Source: a virus
DNA length: 32,705 nucleotides
Virus record (IMG/VR): IMGVR_UViG_3300017991_000283
Location: 1 to 32,705 of that record
Strand: one strand, 5' to 3'
The notes beneath the pieces were generated by a model. It made no database searches. It was not told where the DNA came from and saw only the letters and a program-made list of their open reading frames with translations. The position numbers and the translations under genes were made by a program. Below, piece after piece: positions 13,820-20,781 of the stretch. How positions within the stretch are numbered: position 1 is the first letter of the stretch; each line of letters opens with the position of its first letter.

Positions 13820-14131
13820 ATGTCCAACAAAGCATCCGCTGAAGAGAAACGCTGGAAGGCGGAGAATGACGCACACACGCTGGCGGAAGCGGAGACTATC
13901 AAGGCCGACAAGTCGCGCCTCTCCGCTGCACGCAAAGTGGCCGAGACACAAGCCACTGAAATGCGCGACAGGGCCAACGCCATGTCCCGCATAGCCGGAA
14001 AGGGTCCTTCCCCCAGCAACGGAAAGGGAGAAGGCGGAACCAAGTCCAGGTCCGGCGGGTCCTCTTCCAGCAGAGGTCCGGCCAAGGCGGCTCACGTCCC
14101 GGACATGTCCAAGAGGTTCTACAATGGATAA
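13820..14131 (+). CDS. Small helical protein of the head operon, 103 aa
   Basis: The ATG lies 1 base after the portal stop, with CGGAGGAATAGC as ribosome binding site. Residues 1-58 form a long charged helix rich in Ala, Glu, Lys and Arg. Residues 59-95 are Gly/Ser-rich and flexible. The end is KRFYNG. It may be a head assembly helper that binds the portal or DNA; no family is recognised. It overlaps the next gene by 8 bases. Confidence 0.7.
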   Translation: MSNKASAEEKRWKAENDAHTLAEAETIKADKSRLSAARKVAETQATEMRDRANAMSRIAGKGPSPSNGKGEGGTKSRSGGSSSSRGPAKAAHVPDMSKRFYNG

Positions 14132-14618
14132 GTCCAAAGTCCGTGAGATAGTCCAGGAGACAGCGCCTTGGCTGATATGGGCGTTGCAATTGCAGGACTG
14201 GAACATTCAGATAGCGTATGAGACGCTGGCCAGTGAGAACACAGCTACAGGGTTCCACGCGGACGCCAAGATAGACAAAGTGACTGGTTCCCAACGCGCG
14301 CTAATCACTCTGGATCATGACGCGCTTCACACCAGACAGCAGGTCCTAGGCGCTTTGGGGCATGAACTTCTGCATATCTTCCACCAAGGGTTCGACCTCT
14401 ACGGAAACGCCGTAGACGCTGTAGCGCCGGACACCGCGGCTGTGATCCTGGAGAGGGTCTTCTATGACGCCAGAGAAGCTATGGTGCGTCGCGTGGAGAG
14501 AATGCTGTCCGGGGGTCTGTGTCTGGATTGGGAGGCTGTCATAGCGCAGGCCAAGGAACGCGCGGCCGGTTTTGTCCCCAAAGGCGAGGTGACTGAAGTT
14601 GGCGAAGAGGATAACTAG
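14124..14618 (+). CDS. Putative HExxH zinc metallopeptidase
   Basis: A 164-residue protein with the zinc-peptidase motif G-H80-E81-L-L-H84. Before it come W-N-I-Q-I-A-Y (about 26-32), F-H-A-D-A-K-I and A-L-I-T-L-D. That order of strands is what I know from small phage metallopeptidase-like proteins (SprT/WLM-like). The third zinc ligand may be Glu109 or Glu118 in the helix I-L-E-R-V-F-Y-D-A-R-E-A. The role in phages is not settled; candidates are protein maturation in the head or action on host proteins. It sits between portal and MuF genes. The ATG has AAGAGG upstream and overlaps the previous gene. Confidence 0.72.
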   Translation: MDKSKVREIVQETAPWLIWALQLQDWNIQIAYETLASENTATGFHADAKIDKVTGSQRALITLDHDALHTRQQVLGALGHELLHIFHQGFDLYGNAVDAVAPDTAAVILERVFYDAREAMVRRVERMLSGGLCLDWEAVIAQAKERAAGFVPKGEVTEVGEEDN

Positions 14619-15744
14619 GGAGCAGGTCAAGCGGCTGGTCAGACCTGTCAACCAAAAGCTGGTGGACAAGGCTATCCTCCACGCCCACTTTATCAACCGC
14701 TACTCCAACACAGAAACCAACAAGATATTGGTTTTCTTGAATAGGGAAGTATTCCCTGATTTGGTCTATCAGATACAACGACGTTTGGCTGTTATGAAGA
14801 AGAGGGGGTTTGACAAAGGACCGTGGACCACGGAACACCTCCGGGAATTGCTGGCCACTTCCGATGCTATCTTCCGGGAGGGATTGGGGGAGGCGGGAGC
14901 ATCCCTCCGGCAGGACCTGAAGGCATGGTCCGTCTCGGAGGCTGAACATGAACGCGCCGTCTTGGCGGCGGAGACCAGTCCGTGGAACATAGAGTTCTCC
15001 ACTCCCAACGTCCAGACGTTGCATTCCATAGTCACTTCTGAACCGTTCCAGGGTAAGGTTCTGAACAAGTGGTGGTCCGGCGTGGAGGCGTCTGCCAAGG
15101 ACGGTATCCGCAGGCAGGTAACACAGGGAATAGCCGAGGGCCAGACCATCCCGCAGATAGTCCGGCGTCTGGTGGGAACCCAAGCTGCGGCGTTTGGAGA
15201 CGGGGAGTTGGGGAAGATACGCCGGAACGCTGAAGCCGTAGCACGGACGGCTATCAACCATGTCTCCACTCAGGCGCGGGAGTCCATCTATGAAGCCAAC
15301 TCTGACGTGATAGCAGGGGTTCAGTATGTGGCCACCTTGGACGCCAGAACCACGGAAATCTGTATGTCCCTGGACGGCAGGGTCTTCGGCATACGGGAGG
15401 GTCCAAGACCTCCAATGCACTTCAATTGCAGGTCCACTACAGTTCCTGCCCTGAAGTCATGGAAACAGCTTGGGATAAACCTGCGAGAAGCGCCGTTGGG
15501 AACACGCGCCACGCTGGACGGACAGGTCTCTGAGAGAGTGACATACAGTCAGTGGCTCAAGTCGCAACCGCAAGCTGTCCAGGTAGCCGCACTGGGAAAG
15601 GCCAAGGCCGAACTGTTCAGCAAGGGGATGCCCATAGATAAGTTCGTCAACGACAAGGGCCAAACTGTTCCTGTGAAGGTCCTGGAGAAAATGAGAATAC
15701 CTTCGTCTGTGAAGTCCATACGGACTGGCGGGAGGTCCAGGTGA
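14599..15744 (+). CDS. Head morphogenesis protein (MuF / SPP1 gp7 type)
   Basis: A 381-residue protein. The start appears to be TTG 14599, with GAGGTGA 7 bases upstream; the next in-frame ATG would remove about 65 residues. Residues 1-200 are helical. The MuF-like domain lies at about 205-290, with A-R-T-A-I-N-H-V-S-T-Q-A-R (215-227), A-T-L-D-A-R-T-T-E-I-C (245-255), L-D-G-R-V-F (258-263) and P-P-M-H-F-N-C-R (271-278), the family's classic order. Known: these minor head proteins attach to the portal and help capsid assembly or DNA ejection. About 90 residues follow the domain. The stop overlaps the next GTG (GTGA). Confidence 0.9.
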   Translation: MAKRITREQVKRLVRPVNQKLVDKAILHAHFINRYSNTETNKILVFLNREVFPDLVYQIQRRLAVMKKRGFDKGPWTTEHLRELLATSDAIFREGLGEAGASLRQDLKAWSVSEAEHERAVLAAETSPWNIEFSTPNVQTLHSIVTSEPFQGKVLNKWWSGVEASAKDGIRRQVTQGIAEGQTIPQIVRRLVGTQAAAFGDGELGKIRRNAEAVARTAINHVSTQARESIYEANSDVIAGVQYVATLDARTTEICMSLDGRVFGIREGPRPPMHFNCRSTTVPALKSWKQLGINLREAPLGTRATLDGQVSERVTYSQWLKSQPQAVQVAALGKAKAELFSKGMPIDKFVNDKGQTVPVKVLEKMRIPSSVKSIRTGGRSR

Positions 15745-15878
15745 GCACATACGCCACTCCCAGCCACAGCAAACCGGATACCTACTGCTTTGGCTGTGAC
15801 GGAAAAATTGAATTTCCGTCACTACTTAGAGGAATCCGTTTTGGCGTCAAAGCACAGAGAGAGATAGAATGCAGGTAA
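15741..15878 (+). CDS. Very small CxxC protein, 45 aa
   Basis: A 45-codon gene starting at GTG 15741, overlapping the previous stop (GTGA), with GGAGGT 4 bases upstream. It reads Y15-C16-F-G-C19-D-G, a zinc-ribbon-like knuckle, then a basic amphipathic end with a third cysteine (C44). One knuckle could pair with another subunit or with H9. Within it lies a perfect 10-bp inverted repeat (15796-15822). Stop-start coupling and a good ribosome binding site support it. Function unknown. Confidence 0.6.
   Translation: MSTYATPSHSKPDTYCFGCDGKIEFPSLLRGIRFGVKAQREIECR
15796..15822 (+). other. Hairpin, 10-bp perfect stem, 7-base loop
   Basis: GTGACGGAAA pairs with TTTCCGTCAC around AATTGAA, inside the 45-codon gene. 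No T run follows. It could slow translation or shape the mRNA before the scaffold gene. Confidence 0.5.
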
Positions 15879-15902
15879 CACGGGTAGTGCATGGAAGTGA
15901 TT

Positions 15903-15919
15903 GGACGGGAAGTCCAAGG
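15903..15919 (+). repeat. Direct repeat copy 1 in the scaffold leader
   Basis: GGACGGGAAGTCCAAGG occurs here and again at 15947-15963, 44 bases apart. Each copy holds a small dyad (GGAC-GGGAA-GTCC). Here TT upstream extends the dyad to TTGGAC/GTCCAA. This may be a protein binding site on DNA or RNA. Confidence 0.6.
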
Positions 15920-15938
15920 GTTGTCGGCCGACCCTTTT
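15918..15938 (+). terminator. Weak intrinsic terminator before the scaffold gene
   Basis: GGGTTG pairs with CGACCC (one T-G pair) around TCGGC and is followed by TTTT. The stem is short. A different stem, CGGCCGA (15925-15931) with TCGGCCG (15938-15944), uses some of the same bases, so the two cannot form together. Confidence 0.45.
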
Positions 15939-15946
15939 CGGCCGGA

Positions 15947-15963
15947 GGACGGGAAGTCCAAGG
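15947..15963 (+). repeat. Direct repeat copy 2 in the scaffold leader
   Basis: Exact second copy of the 17-base repeat at 15903-15919. It ends 16 bases before the scaffold ATG and just upstream of its AGGGAGG ribosome binding site, so a protein or hairpin here could affect scaffold translation. Confidence 0.6.
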
Positions 15964-15979
15964 ATAGGGAGGACGTAAG

Positions 15980-16864
15980 ATGGCCCTTGACGCAATAAGG
16001 GATTCGCTGGAGGGACTGCCGGAAGACGTGGCGCGTGAATACGTGGAAATCACGCTGGGAGAAGGAAGCAACGCCAGAAAGCTGTTCAAGCTGGACGTAA
16101 CGCCGCAGGAAGGCTTTGAACTGGACAACGTGTCCGGCCTGCGGTCTGCACTGGGAAAGGAGCGTGACGGGAGACGAACTGCGGAAGACAAGCTGAAGCC
16201 TTACGATGGACTTGACGTGGAGAAGGCCCGACAGGCCATGCAGAAGATGGACGACATGGCCAATTGGAATCCAGACAAAGAGGTCGCGGAACGGATTCAG
16301 GCCAGAGAGCGCCAGCTTGTCCAGAAGCATACGGAGAAGGTGGACGAATTGACCGGCGAAATCAAGTCGCGCGACACACAGATTTCCAAGCTGGTCCTGG
16401 AGTCACAGGCCCAAGCGGCCATTGACAAGTATCAGGGTTCCTCTCTGTTGCTGCTTCCGCACGTCCTCCGCCAGACCAAGCTTCGCCGCTTGGACAACGG
16501 GGACTTCGTGGCGGAGGTGGTGGATTCTGACGGGATTCCCCGGATAGGGGACTCCACGGGAGGAGCCATGACCATAGACCAACTCGTCGCCGAAATGCGC
16601 AGCAAGCAGGAATACTCCGGGGCATTTCGTGGAAGCGGAGCACGTGGAAGCGGAGCAGGCGGGACGCCGCCCGCAAACGGAGGCGGGACACCTCCCAACC
16701 CCAGAAGGGGAGTCAAGACAATCCACGTGACGGATACGGATGCTATCAACCGCAACCTGGACAAGATAGCCACTGGGGAAATCACTGTGGTTGGAGGCAA
16801 GGGCGGCGGAGTCACGCGGGACGACGTGACAAGGTCGGAACCCGGACAGGTGCAAGCAGAGTAG
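15980..16864 (+). CDS. Capsid scaffolding protein
   Basis: A 294-residue protein directly before the coat gene, with AGGGAGGACGTAAG before ATG. The N-terminal 75 residues are mixed. Residues 75-150 are a long charged helix/coiled coil (KARQAMQKMDDM, then ERQLVQKHTEKVDELTGEIKSRDTQ), typical of phage scaffolds of the gp20-like kind. A conserved-looking Leu-rich segment follows, then a Gly/Pro-rich flexible linker (about 210-245) and a C-terminal end that probably binds coat protein. Known: scaffolds guide coat assembly and then leave. The assignment comes from position and helical pattern. A leader of about 100 bases with repeats precedes it. Confidence 0.75.
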   Translation: MALDAIRDSLEGLPEDVAREYVEITLGEGSNARKLFKLDVTPQEGFELDNVSGLRSALGKERDGRRTAEDKLKPYDGLDVEKARQAMQKMDDMANWNPDKEVAERIQARERQLVQKHTEKVDELTGEIKSRDTQISKLVLESQAQAAIDKYQGSSLLLLPHVLRQTKLRRLDNGDFVAEVVDSDGIPRIGDSTGGAMTIDQLVAEMRSKQEYSGAFRGSGARGSGAGGTPPANGGGTPPNPRRGVKTIHVTDTDAINRNLDKIATGEITVVGGKGGGVTRDDVTRSEPGQVQAE

Positions 16865-16967
16865 ACGTGGCGTTGTAAATCCGTGGGATACGGTCGCGTC
16901 TGGGATGGGCGCGCAAAAGGGTGTTCTGGTTCACTCGGTCAGGTAGCCATTCAGAAAGGATAGAAAC

Positions 16968-18200
16968 ATGGCAAACGACCTTTCAGCAATCATGCACAAG
17001 ATTCTTGCCAAGGGCGTTGTGACCCTGCGCGAGCAGTGCATGATGATTCGGCTTGTCAACACTGACTACGAAGCCGAAGCCAAGGAAAAAGGCGACAGGA
17101 TTGACATCCCGGTTCCCGTCGCTGTAGGAACTCGTGACGTGACCCCCGGAGTCACGGCCCCCACGCCGGTTGACACCACTCCCACCAAGGTCCAGGTGGT
17201 TCTTGACCAGTGGAAACAGACCGATCCGTTCCACCTCACGGACAAGGACCTCGTGGAGATTGACCGGAACGAACACTTCATGCCCGGTCAAATGGGAGAG
17301 GCTATCAAGTCTCTGGCCAATCTGGTCAACCAGTATCTCCACTCCCTCTATGTCAACGACAGTCAGGGAGTCTACGGGTTCCACGGGACCCCCGGAACCA
17401 CGCCGTTCAACGCCACTGACGGAACGTCATCCGCCACAGGCGTCCGGAAGGTTCTCCACCGCCAACTCTGTCCGCGTTCCGGACGACGTGCGGTTCTGGA
17501 CTTCGACGCTGGCGCGAACGCGCTGGACCTCGAAGCCTTCAGGTCCGCCGAGAAGGTCATGTCCAAGGACGTGGTGATAGAGGGTGAAATCGGCCGGAAA
17601 TACGGCATTGACTGGTTCGAGGATGACCACGTCTCCACACACACAGCAGGGACCATCGCAGACGCTTCCGCCGGGAGAACGTGCGCAGTCAACAACGCGA
17701 GCGGATACGCGGCCGGGATTGACACGATCAACGTCAACAACGGTGCGGAAGCTTCCGTGACCGGGACAATCGTCCGCGGTGACATAATCTCGTTCGCCAG
17801 TCACGACCAGACCTATTGCGTCGTGTCCAACACGGGGAGCGCACAGTTCAACGATACGACCAAGGAATACACGTTCGCAACGAATGCTATCGCTGGTCTG
17901 AAGTTCTACCCCGCGCTCACCACGGCCGTGGCGGACAACGACGTCATCACGGTCAAGGCCACTCACGTGGTCAACCTTGCCTTCCACAGGGACGCCTTCG
18001 CCTTCGGTTCGCGTCCGCTGCTGGGGGCAACGTCCGAGTTCCAGCTCGGTTCGCTCATGGTCGCCGCGCAGGACCCGTTGACGGGTCTGGCCCTCCGCTT
18101 GGAGGTCAAGCGCCAACACAAACAGGTCAGTTGGGAATTCGACGTTCTCTACGGCGGGTTGCTGGTTCGCCCCCAGCTTTGCGCCCGTCTGGGAGGCTAG
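16968..18200 (+). CDS. Major capsid protein, P22 coat family
   Basis: A 410-residue protein that matches the P22 gp5-type coat pattern: MANDLS start, T-L-R-E-Q-C-M-M-I-R-L-V-N-T-D-Y, K-G-D-R-I-D-I-P-V-P, F-H-L-T-D-K-D-L-V-E-I-D-R-N, Y-G-F-H-G-T-P-G-T-T-P-F, then A-N-A-L-D-L and D-W-F-E-D-D-H-V-S-T-H-T-A-G. Residues about 235-330 fit the inserted accessory domain found in this family. It has the HK97 fold by family. Codon use differs from its neighbours: Ile is mostly ATC, with ATA used only about twice, as expected for a very highly expressed gene. The ribosome binding site is AGAAAGGATAGAAAC. About 100 bases upstream hold no gene and no clear promoter. Confidence 0.95.
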   Translation: MANDLSAIMHKILAKGVVTLREQCMMIRLVNTDYEAEAKEKGDRIDIPVPVAVGTRDVTPGVTAPTPVDTTPTKVQVVLDQWKQTDPFHLTDKDLVEIDRNEHFMPGQMGEAIKSLANLVNQYLHSLYVNDSQGVYGFHGTPGTTPFNATDGTSSATGVRKVLHRQLCPRSGRRAVLDFDAGANALDLEAFRSAEKVMSKDVVIEGEIGRKYGIDWFEDDHVSTHTAGTIADASAGRTCAVNNASGYAAGIDTINVNNGAEASVTGTIVRGDIISFASHDQTYCVVSNTGSAQFNDTTKEYTFATNAIAGLKFYPALTTAVADNDVITVKATHVVNLAFHRDAFAFGSRPLLGATSEFQLGSLMVAAQDPLTGLALRLEVKRQHKQVSWEFDVLYGGLLVRPQLCARLGG

Positions 18201-18226
18201 TCGCGTTTCCATTGACGTAAAGGTCG

Positions 18227-18246
18227 CCGGGAACCTCCAATCCCGG
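18227..18246 (+). other. Hairpin after the coat gene
   Basis: CCGGGA and TCCCGG form a 6-bp stem around an 8-base loop, 27 bases after the coat stop. No T run follows. It may reduce read-through into downstream genes or protect the coat mRNA end. Confidence 0.35.
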
Positions 18247-18291
18247 AGGGAAGGGTAGGTGGGAGACGTGCAAGACACAGGGAGGAACAGA

Positions 18292-18681
18292 ATGGGAAAG
18301 GTCATCATCTTTGAGACCGTAGAGATAGTGGGTCCGGGAGGAAGGTCCCGCGTGAGAAAGGACCAAGTGGCGTCTTATCTCCGCCGGGATGGTTTCAGGC
18401 TGGCCCCTGCGGATGACCCCACGCCGGAAGCTCAGGCGAACCCCGAACCGGAGGCGGAGGAAATCCTTTCTCCCCAGCAACCGGAAGCGGTTGAAGCGGA
18501 TGACGGCGCGGACGAAGAACCCGACGTTGTTGACAGCGCCGAAGAGGAAGAGGAAGAGGAAGAGGAACCGGAAGACGGTTTCGACGACATGTCCTACCGA
18601 GACCTCCAGGCGCTGTGTGTGGAGAGAGATATCCCGGCCACAGGGACGCGCGCACAGCTTCTGGAGCGTCTGAGGTCCTGA
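18292..18681 (+). CDS. Acidic protein with C-terminal SAP (HeH) domain
   Basis: A 129-residue protein. ATG 18292 follows GGGAGGAACAGA and is preferred to an earlier in-frame start. Residues 1-40 are a small beta/helix segment. Residues 41-99 are very acidic with a run of Glu. Residues 100-129 read M-S-Y-R-D-L-Q-A-L-C...G-T-R-A-Q-L-L-E-R-L, the helix-extension-helix pattern of SAP or HeH/LEM-type domains, which bind nucleic acid. Proteins like this are common right after phage coat genes. Function is not established; decoration, head completion or DNA contact are possible. Confidence 0.75.
   Translation: MGKVIIFETVEIVGPGGRSRVRKDQVASYLRRDGFRLAPADDPTPEAQANPEPEAEEILSPQQPEAVEADDGADEEPDVVDSAEEEEEEEEEPEDGFDDMSYRDLQALCVERDIPATGTRAQLLERLRS
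18541..18567 (+). repeat. GAAGAG hexanucleotide tandem repeat
   Basis: Four copies of GAAGAG plus GAA encode the Glu run in the SAP-domain protein. The repeat keeps frame in 6-base steps, so slippage would change the acidic linker by two residues without breaking the gene. Confidence 0.8.
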
Positions 18682-18692
18682 GACACCTTCCA

Positions 18693-18729
18693 GGCTCCAT
18701 AATGGCCGTCCTCGGCCTGTAGCGGAGCC
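18693..18729 (+). other. Two-level hairpin before the head completion gene
   Basis: GGCTCC (18693-18698) pairs with GGAGCC (18724-18729), and inside it GGCCG (18704-18708) pairs with CGGCC (18713-18717) around TCCT. There is no T run. It fills most of the 80-base gap before the next gene. Confidence 0.4.
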
Positions 18730-18761
18730 GAATCCGGGTAATTTAGCCGGGGAGACTTGCA

Positions 18762-19298
18762 ATGTCCCTGATAGTGGAAGACGGAACCGGCCGTTCAGAC
18801 GCTGAAAGCTATATCTCAGTGGCCGACGCCGATACTTACCACACCAAGTTCACGGCTTCGGCCGCTTGGGCAGGTGCGGGAACTGCGGATAAGGAAACAG
18901 CACTGAGACAGGCTACCCAGTATCTGGACGACGAGTATCGCGGACGTTGGAAGGGATACCCGGTTGACGACGAGCAGGCGCTGGCGTGGCCGCGTCTGGA
19001 CGTGGAAGACGAAAACGGATACGTGGTTGATTCCGACGCCGTCCCGGAGCAAGTGCAAAGAGCAGCCGCAGAAATGGCTTTGCGCGCCCTGTCATCCGGA
19101 CCTAATCTCCTGCCGGACATAGTGGAACGCGGAACCGTGAAGAGCATCCGCAAGAAACTAGGTCCGATGGAAAAAGAGGTGGAGTATGTGGGAGGTGGAA
19201 CCATAGCGGTTTCCGGACAGACCAATACCCACTTCCAGAAGGTCTACAGGATGCTGATTGGGCTGATTCGGGTTGGTGGCCGTGTGGAGAGGGGATAG
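18762..19298 (+). CDS. Head completion / connector protein, DnaT-like family
   Basis: A 178-residue protein with GGGGAGACTTGCA before ATG. It begins M-S-L-I-V-E-D-G-T-G-R-S-D-A-E-S-Y-I-S-V, then has A-L-R-Q-A-T-Q-Y-L-D-D and Q-A-L-A-W-P-R, and ends in a segment with G-T-V-K-S-I-R-K-K-L-G-P. This is the pattern annotated as 'putative DnaT-like ssDNA binding protein' in phages. In virion gene order it holds the place of the adaptor that joins the portal to the neck. I therefore infer a connector role and doubt the replication name. Confidence 0.8.
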   Translation: MSLIVEDGTGRSDAESYISVADADTYHTKFTASAAWAGAGTADKETALRQATQYLDDEYRGRWKGYPVDDEQALAWPRLDVEDENGYVVDSDAVPEQVQRAAAEMALRALSSGPNLLPDIVERGTVKSIRKKLGPMEKEVEYVGGGTIAVSGQTNTHFQKVYRMLIGLIRVGGRVERG

Positions 19299-19301
19299 GC
19301 C

Positions 19302-19673
19302 GTGACGGACTTCGACGTTGACATGCTGGAGGTAGCTGCCCAGCTACTGGCGGAATTCGGCAAGACCGTTACGGCCTACGTTCCTGCTGTTGGGCGGACG
19401 TATGATCCGGCCACGGGAACCACTTCAGGCGGAGAGGATTCGTTCAGTGTCCTCATGTCTCCACCTGTCCCCGAACGTGTGAGGGAACGGCAGGGAGACG
19501 TGGTTGTAGCCCGAGAGGTCACAGCGGCATACATAGCCGCAGAGGACCTCCAGTTCACCCCCACAGTGGGAATGCGTGTAGTCTTCAACGGGGAATCGCA
19601 TAGGGCAGTAGAAGTCTCTCCCTTGCATTCCGGGGACCAGATAGCCGCATACCATCTGACTCTGGAGTCCTGA
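19302..19673 (+). CDS. Head-tail joining (stopper-like) protein
   Basis: A 123-residue protein starting at GTG 19302 with GGAGAGGGGATAGGCC upstream. After an N-terminal helix (MLEVAAQLLAEFGK) it is beta-rich (TVTAYVP, Y-I-A-A-E-D-L-Q-F-T-P, MRVVFNGESHRAVEVSPL), like the small barrel proteins that close the head-tail interface. Position between the adaptor and the gp10-like protein fits. No specific family is certain. The stop is 2 bases before the next GTG. Confidence 0.65.
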   Translation: MTDFDVDMLEVAAQLLAEFGKTVTAYVPAVGRTYDPATGTTSGGEDSFSVLMSPPVPERVRERQGDVVVAREVTAAYIAAEDLQFTPTVGMRVVFNGESHRAVEVSPLHSGDQIAAYHLTLES

Positions 19674-19675
19674 AC

Positions 19676-20146
19676 GTGGGAGTCCTCAAATCAGACCTGG
19701 ACAAATTCGTCCTGGAGTTGAACGCCTTCACGGATAAGGTCCTCCCGGAGAATCTGGTCCTCTTCCACAAGAAACTCTCACTCCAGGTTCTTCGCGGAGT
19801 GGTCATGCGAACTCCCGTGGATACGGGACGCGCTAGGGGCAATTGGCAACTAGGCGTAGAAACGGTTCCCACGGGAGAAGTGACAGACTTCGAGAAGCCA
19901 CAGGCCACAAGCGGTGAGGCTGGAAAGAAGAAACGTAGACCTCAGTTCAATGCAGTAGGAAAGGCTACCTTTGAACGGGGACTGGCCAACCTTGCTGCCC
20001 TGAAACCATTTTCCGTAGTGTTCATAACCAACAATGTTCCCTACATAGAACCACTGGAAAACGGCCACTCCAAACAGGCCCCTAATGGGATGGTCAAGGT
20101 AACGTTGGAACAGGTCAGAACGCAGTTCGCAACGGAGGTAGGCTAA
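19676..20146 (+). CDS. HK97 gp10-like tail completion protein
   Basis: A 156-residue protein starting at GTG 19676; the ribosome binding site is weak (CTGGAGTCCTGAAC). It shows the family's landmarks: R-T-P-V-D-T-G-R-A-R-G-N-W (about 45-57) and N-N-V-P-Y-I-E-P-L-E-N-G-H-S-K-Q-A-P-N-G-M-V (about 118-139). Known: such proteins sit at the neck and link the head to the tail terminator. A basic loop GKKKRRPQF lies between the landmarks. The stop and next start share TAATG. Confidence 0.85.
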   Translation: MGVLKSDLDKFVLELNAFTDKVLPENLVLFHKKLSLQVLRGVVMRTPVDTGRARGNWQLGVETVPTGEVTDFEKPQATSGEAGKKKRRPQFNAVGKATFERGLANLAALKPFSVVFITNNVPYIEPLENGHSKQAPNGMVKVTLEQVRTQFATEVG

Positions 20147-20334
20147 TGCCAGTATTCGTGAAGAAACGCTCCGGGAAGAAACCATACGTAGTGGTGGACC
20201 CGGCAGGGAAGGTCTACGGGAGACACAGAACCAGACCAACGGCCAACAGGCAGGTATCCGCTATCAACCTGTCCATGCTGCGCAAGGCAGGGAGAAAAGG
20301 ACTTCCCGCCGCTCCCAAACGGAAACGGAAGTAG
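20146..20334 (+). CDS. Small basic protein of the neck region, 62 aa
   Basis: ATG 20146 shares TAATG with the previous stop and follows CGGAGGTAGGCT. The sequence is strongly basic (KKRSGKK, R-H-R-T-R-P, K-R-K-R-K at the end) with one beta stretch (YVVVDPAGKVYG). It may bind DNA or an acidic partner at the neck. Unknown family. Confidence 0.65.
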   Translation: MPVFVKKRSGKKPYVVVDPAGKVYGRHRTRPTANRQVSAINLSMLRKAGRKGLPAAPKRKRK

Positions 20335-20337
20335 GGC

Positions 20338-20766
20338 ATGTCTCTCAAACACCTCACCCTCCACAACACTATCAGAGGATACTTTGACGGGACGGTCATC
20401 CCTCTGATTTCAGGCGGACTCCCAACGCAATACGACAACGACGACACATTCGCCAAGCCGGAGAATGCACGCTGGTGTCGTTTCACCATACTTCCGGGAG
20501 AGTCCTTCCAGGTCACGGTTGGGAAGAACCAACGGTATAGGACACCCGGCGTGGCGTCTGCACAGGTTTTCACCCCAGCAGGGGCCGGGGACGCGGAAGC
20601 GCTGGGAGTAGCCGACACCATAAAGGACGCATTCCGTTCCCTCCGGCTGGGGAGTGGGATTCGCTTCAGGACGCCTTCTGTAGTTCCGGTTGGTCGCGTC
20701 GGGGATGAATGGCAAGTCAATGTGGACATGCCGTTCCAAGCCGACTCGCTTGACGACGCCCCATAA
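20338..20766 (+). CDS. Tail terminator-like protein (DUF4128-like)
   Basis: A 142-residue protein with ATG 3 bases after the previous stop. It shows W-C-R-F-T-I-L-P-G, R-Y-R-T-P-G-V-A-S-A-Q-V-F-T-P-A-G-A-G, an Ala-rich helix A-D-T-I-K-D-A-F, and W-Q-V-N-V-D-M-P-F-Q-A-D at the end. This order is that of tail terminator/completion proteins in siphoviruses. Known: a terminator ring caps the tail tube when it reaches full length. Position directly before the tail tube gene supports this. Confidence 0.75.
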   Translation: MSLKHLTLHNTIRGYFDGTVIPLISGGLPTQYDNDDTFAKPENARWCRFTILPGESFQVTVGKNQRYRTPGVASAQVFTPAGAGDAEALGVADTIKDAFRSLRLGSGIRFRTPSVVPVGRVGDEWQVNVDMPFQADSLDDAP

Positions 20767-20781
20767 CGAAAGGACTAGCAA

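Noticed and set aside
14539-15420. Minus-strand open frame of 293 codons
   Set aside because: Opposite to the MuF-type head gene, whose conserved motifs are certain. The GC-rich third positions explain the open antisense frame.
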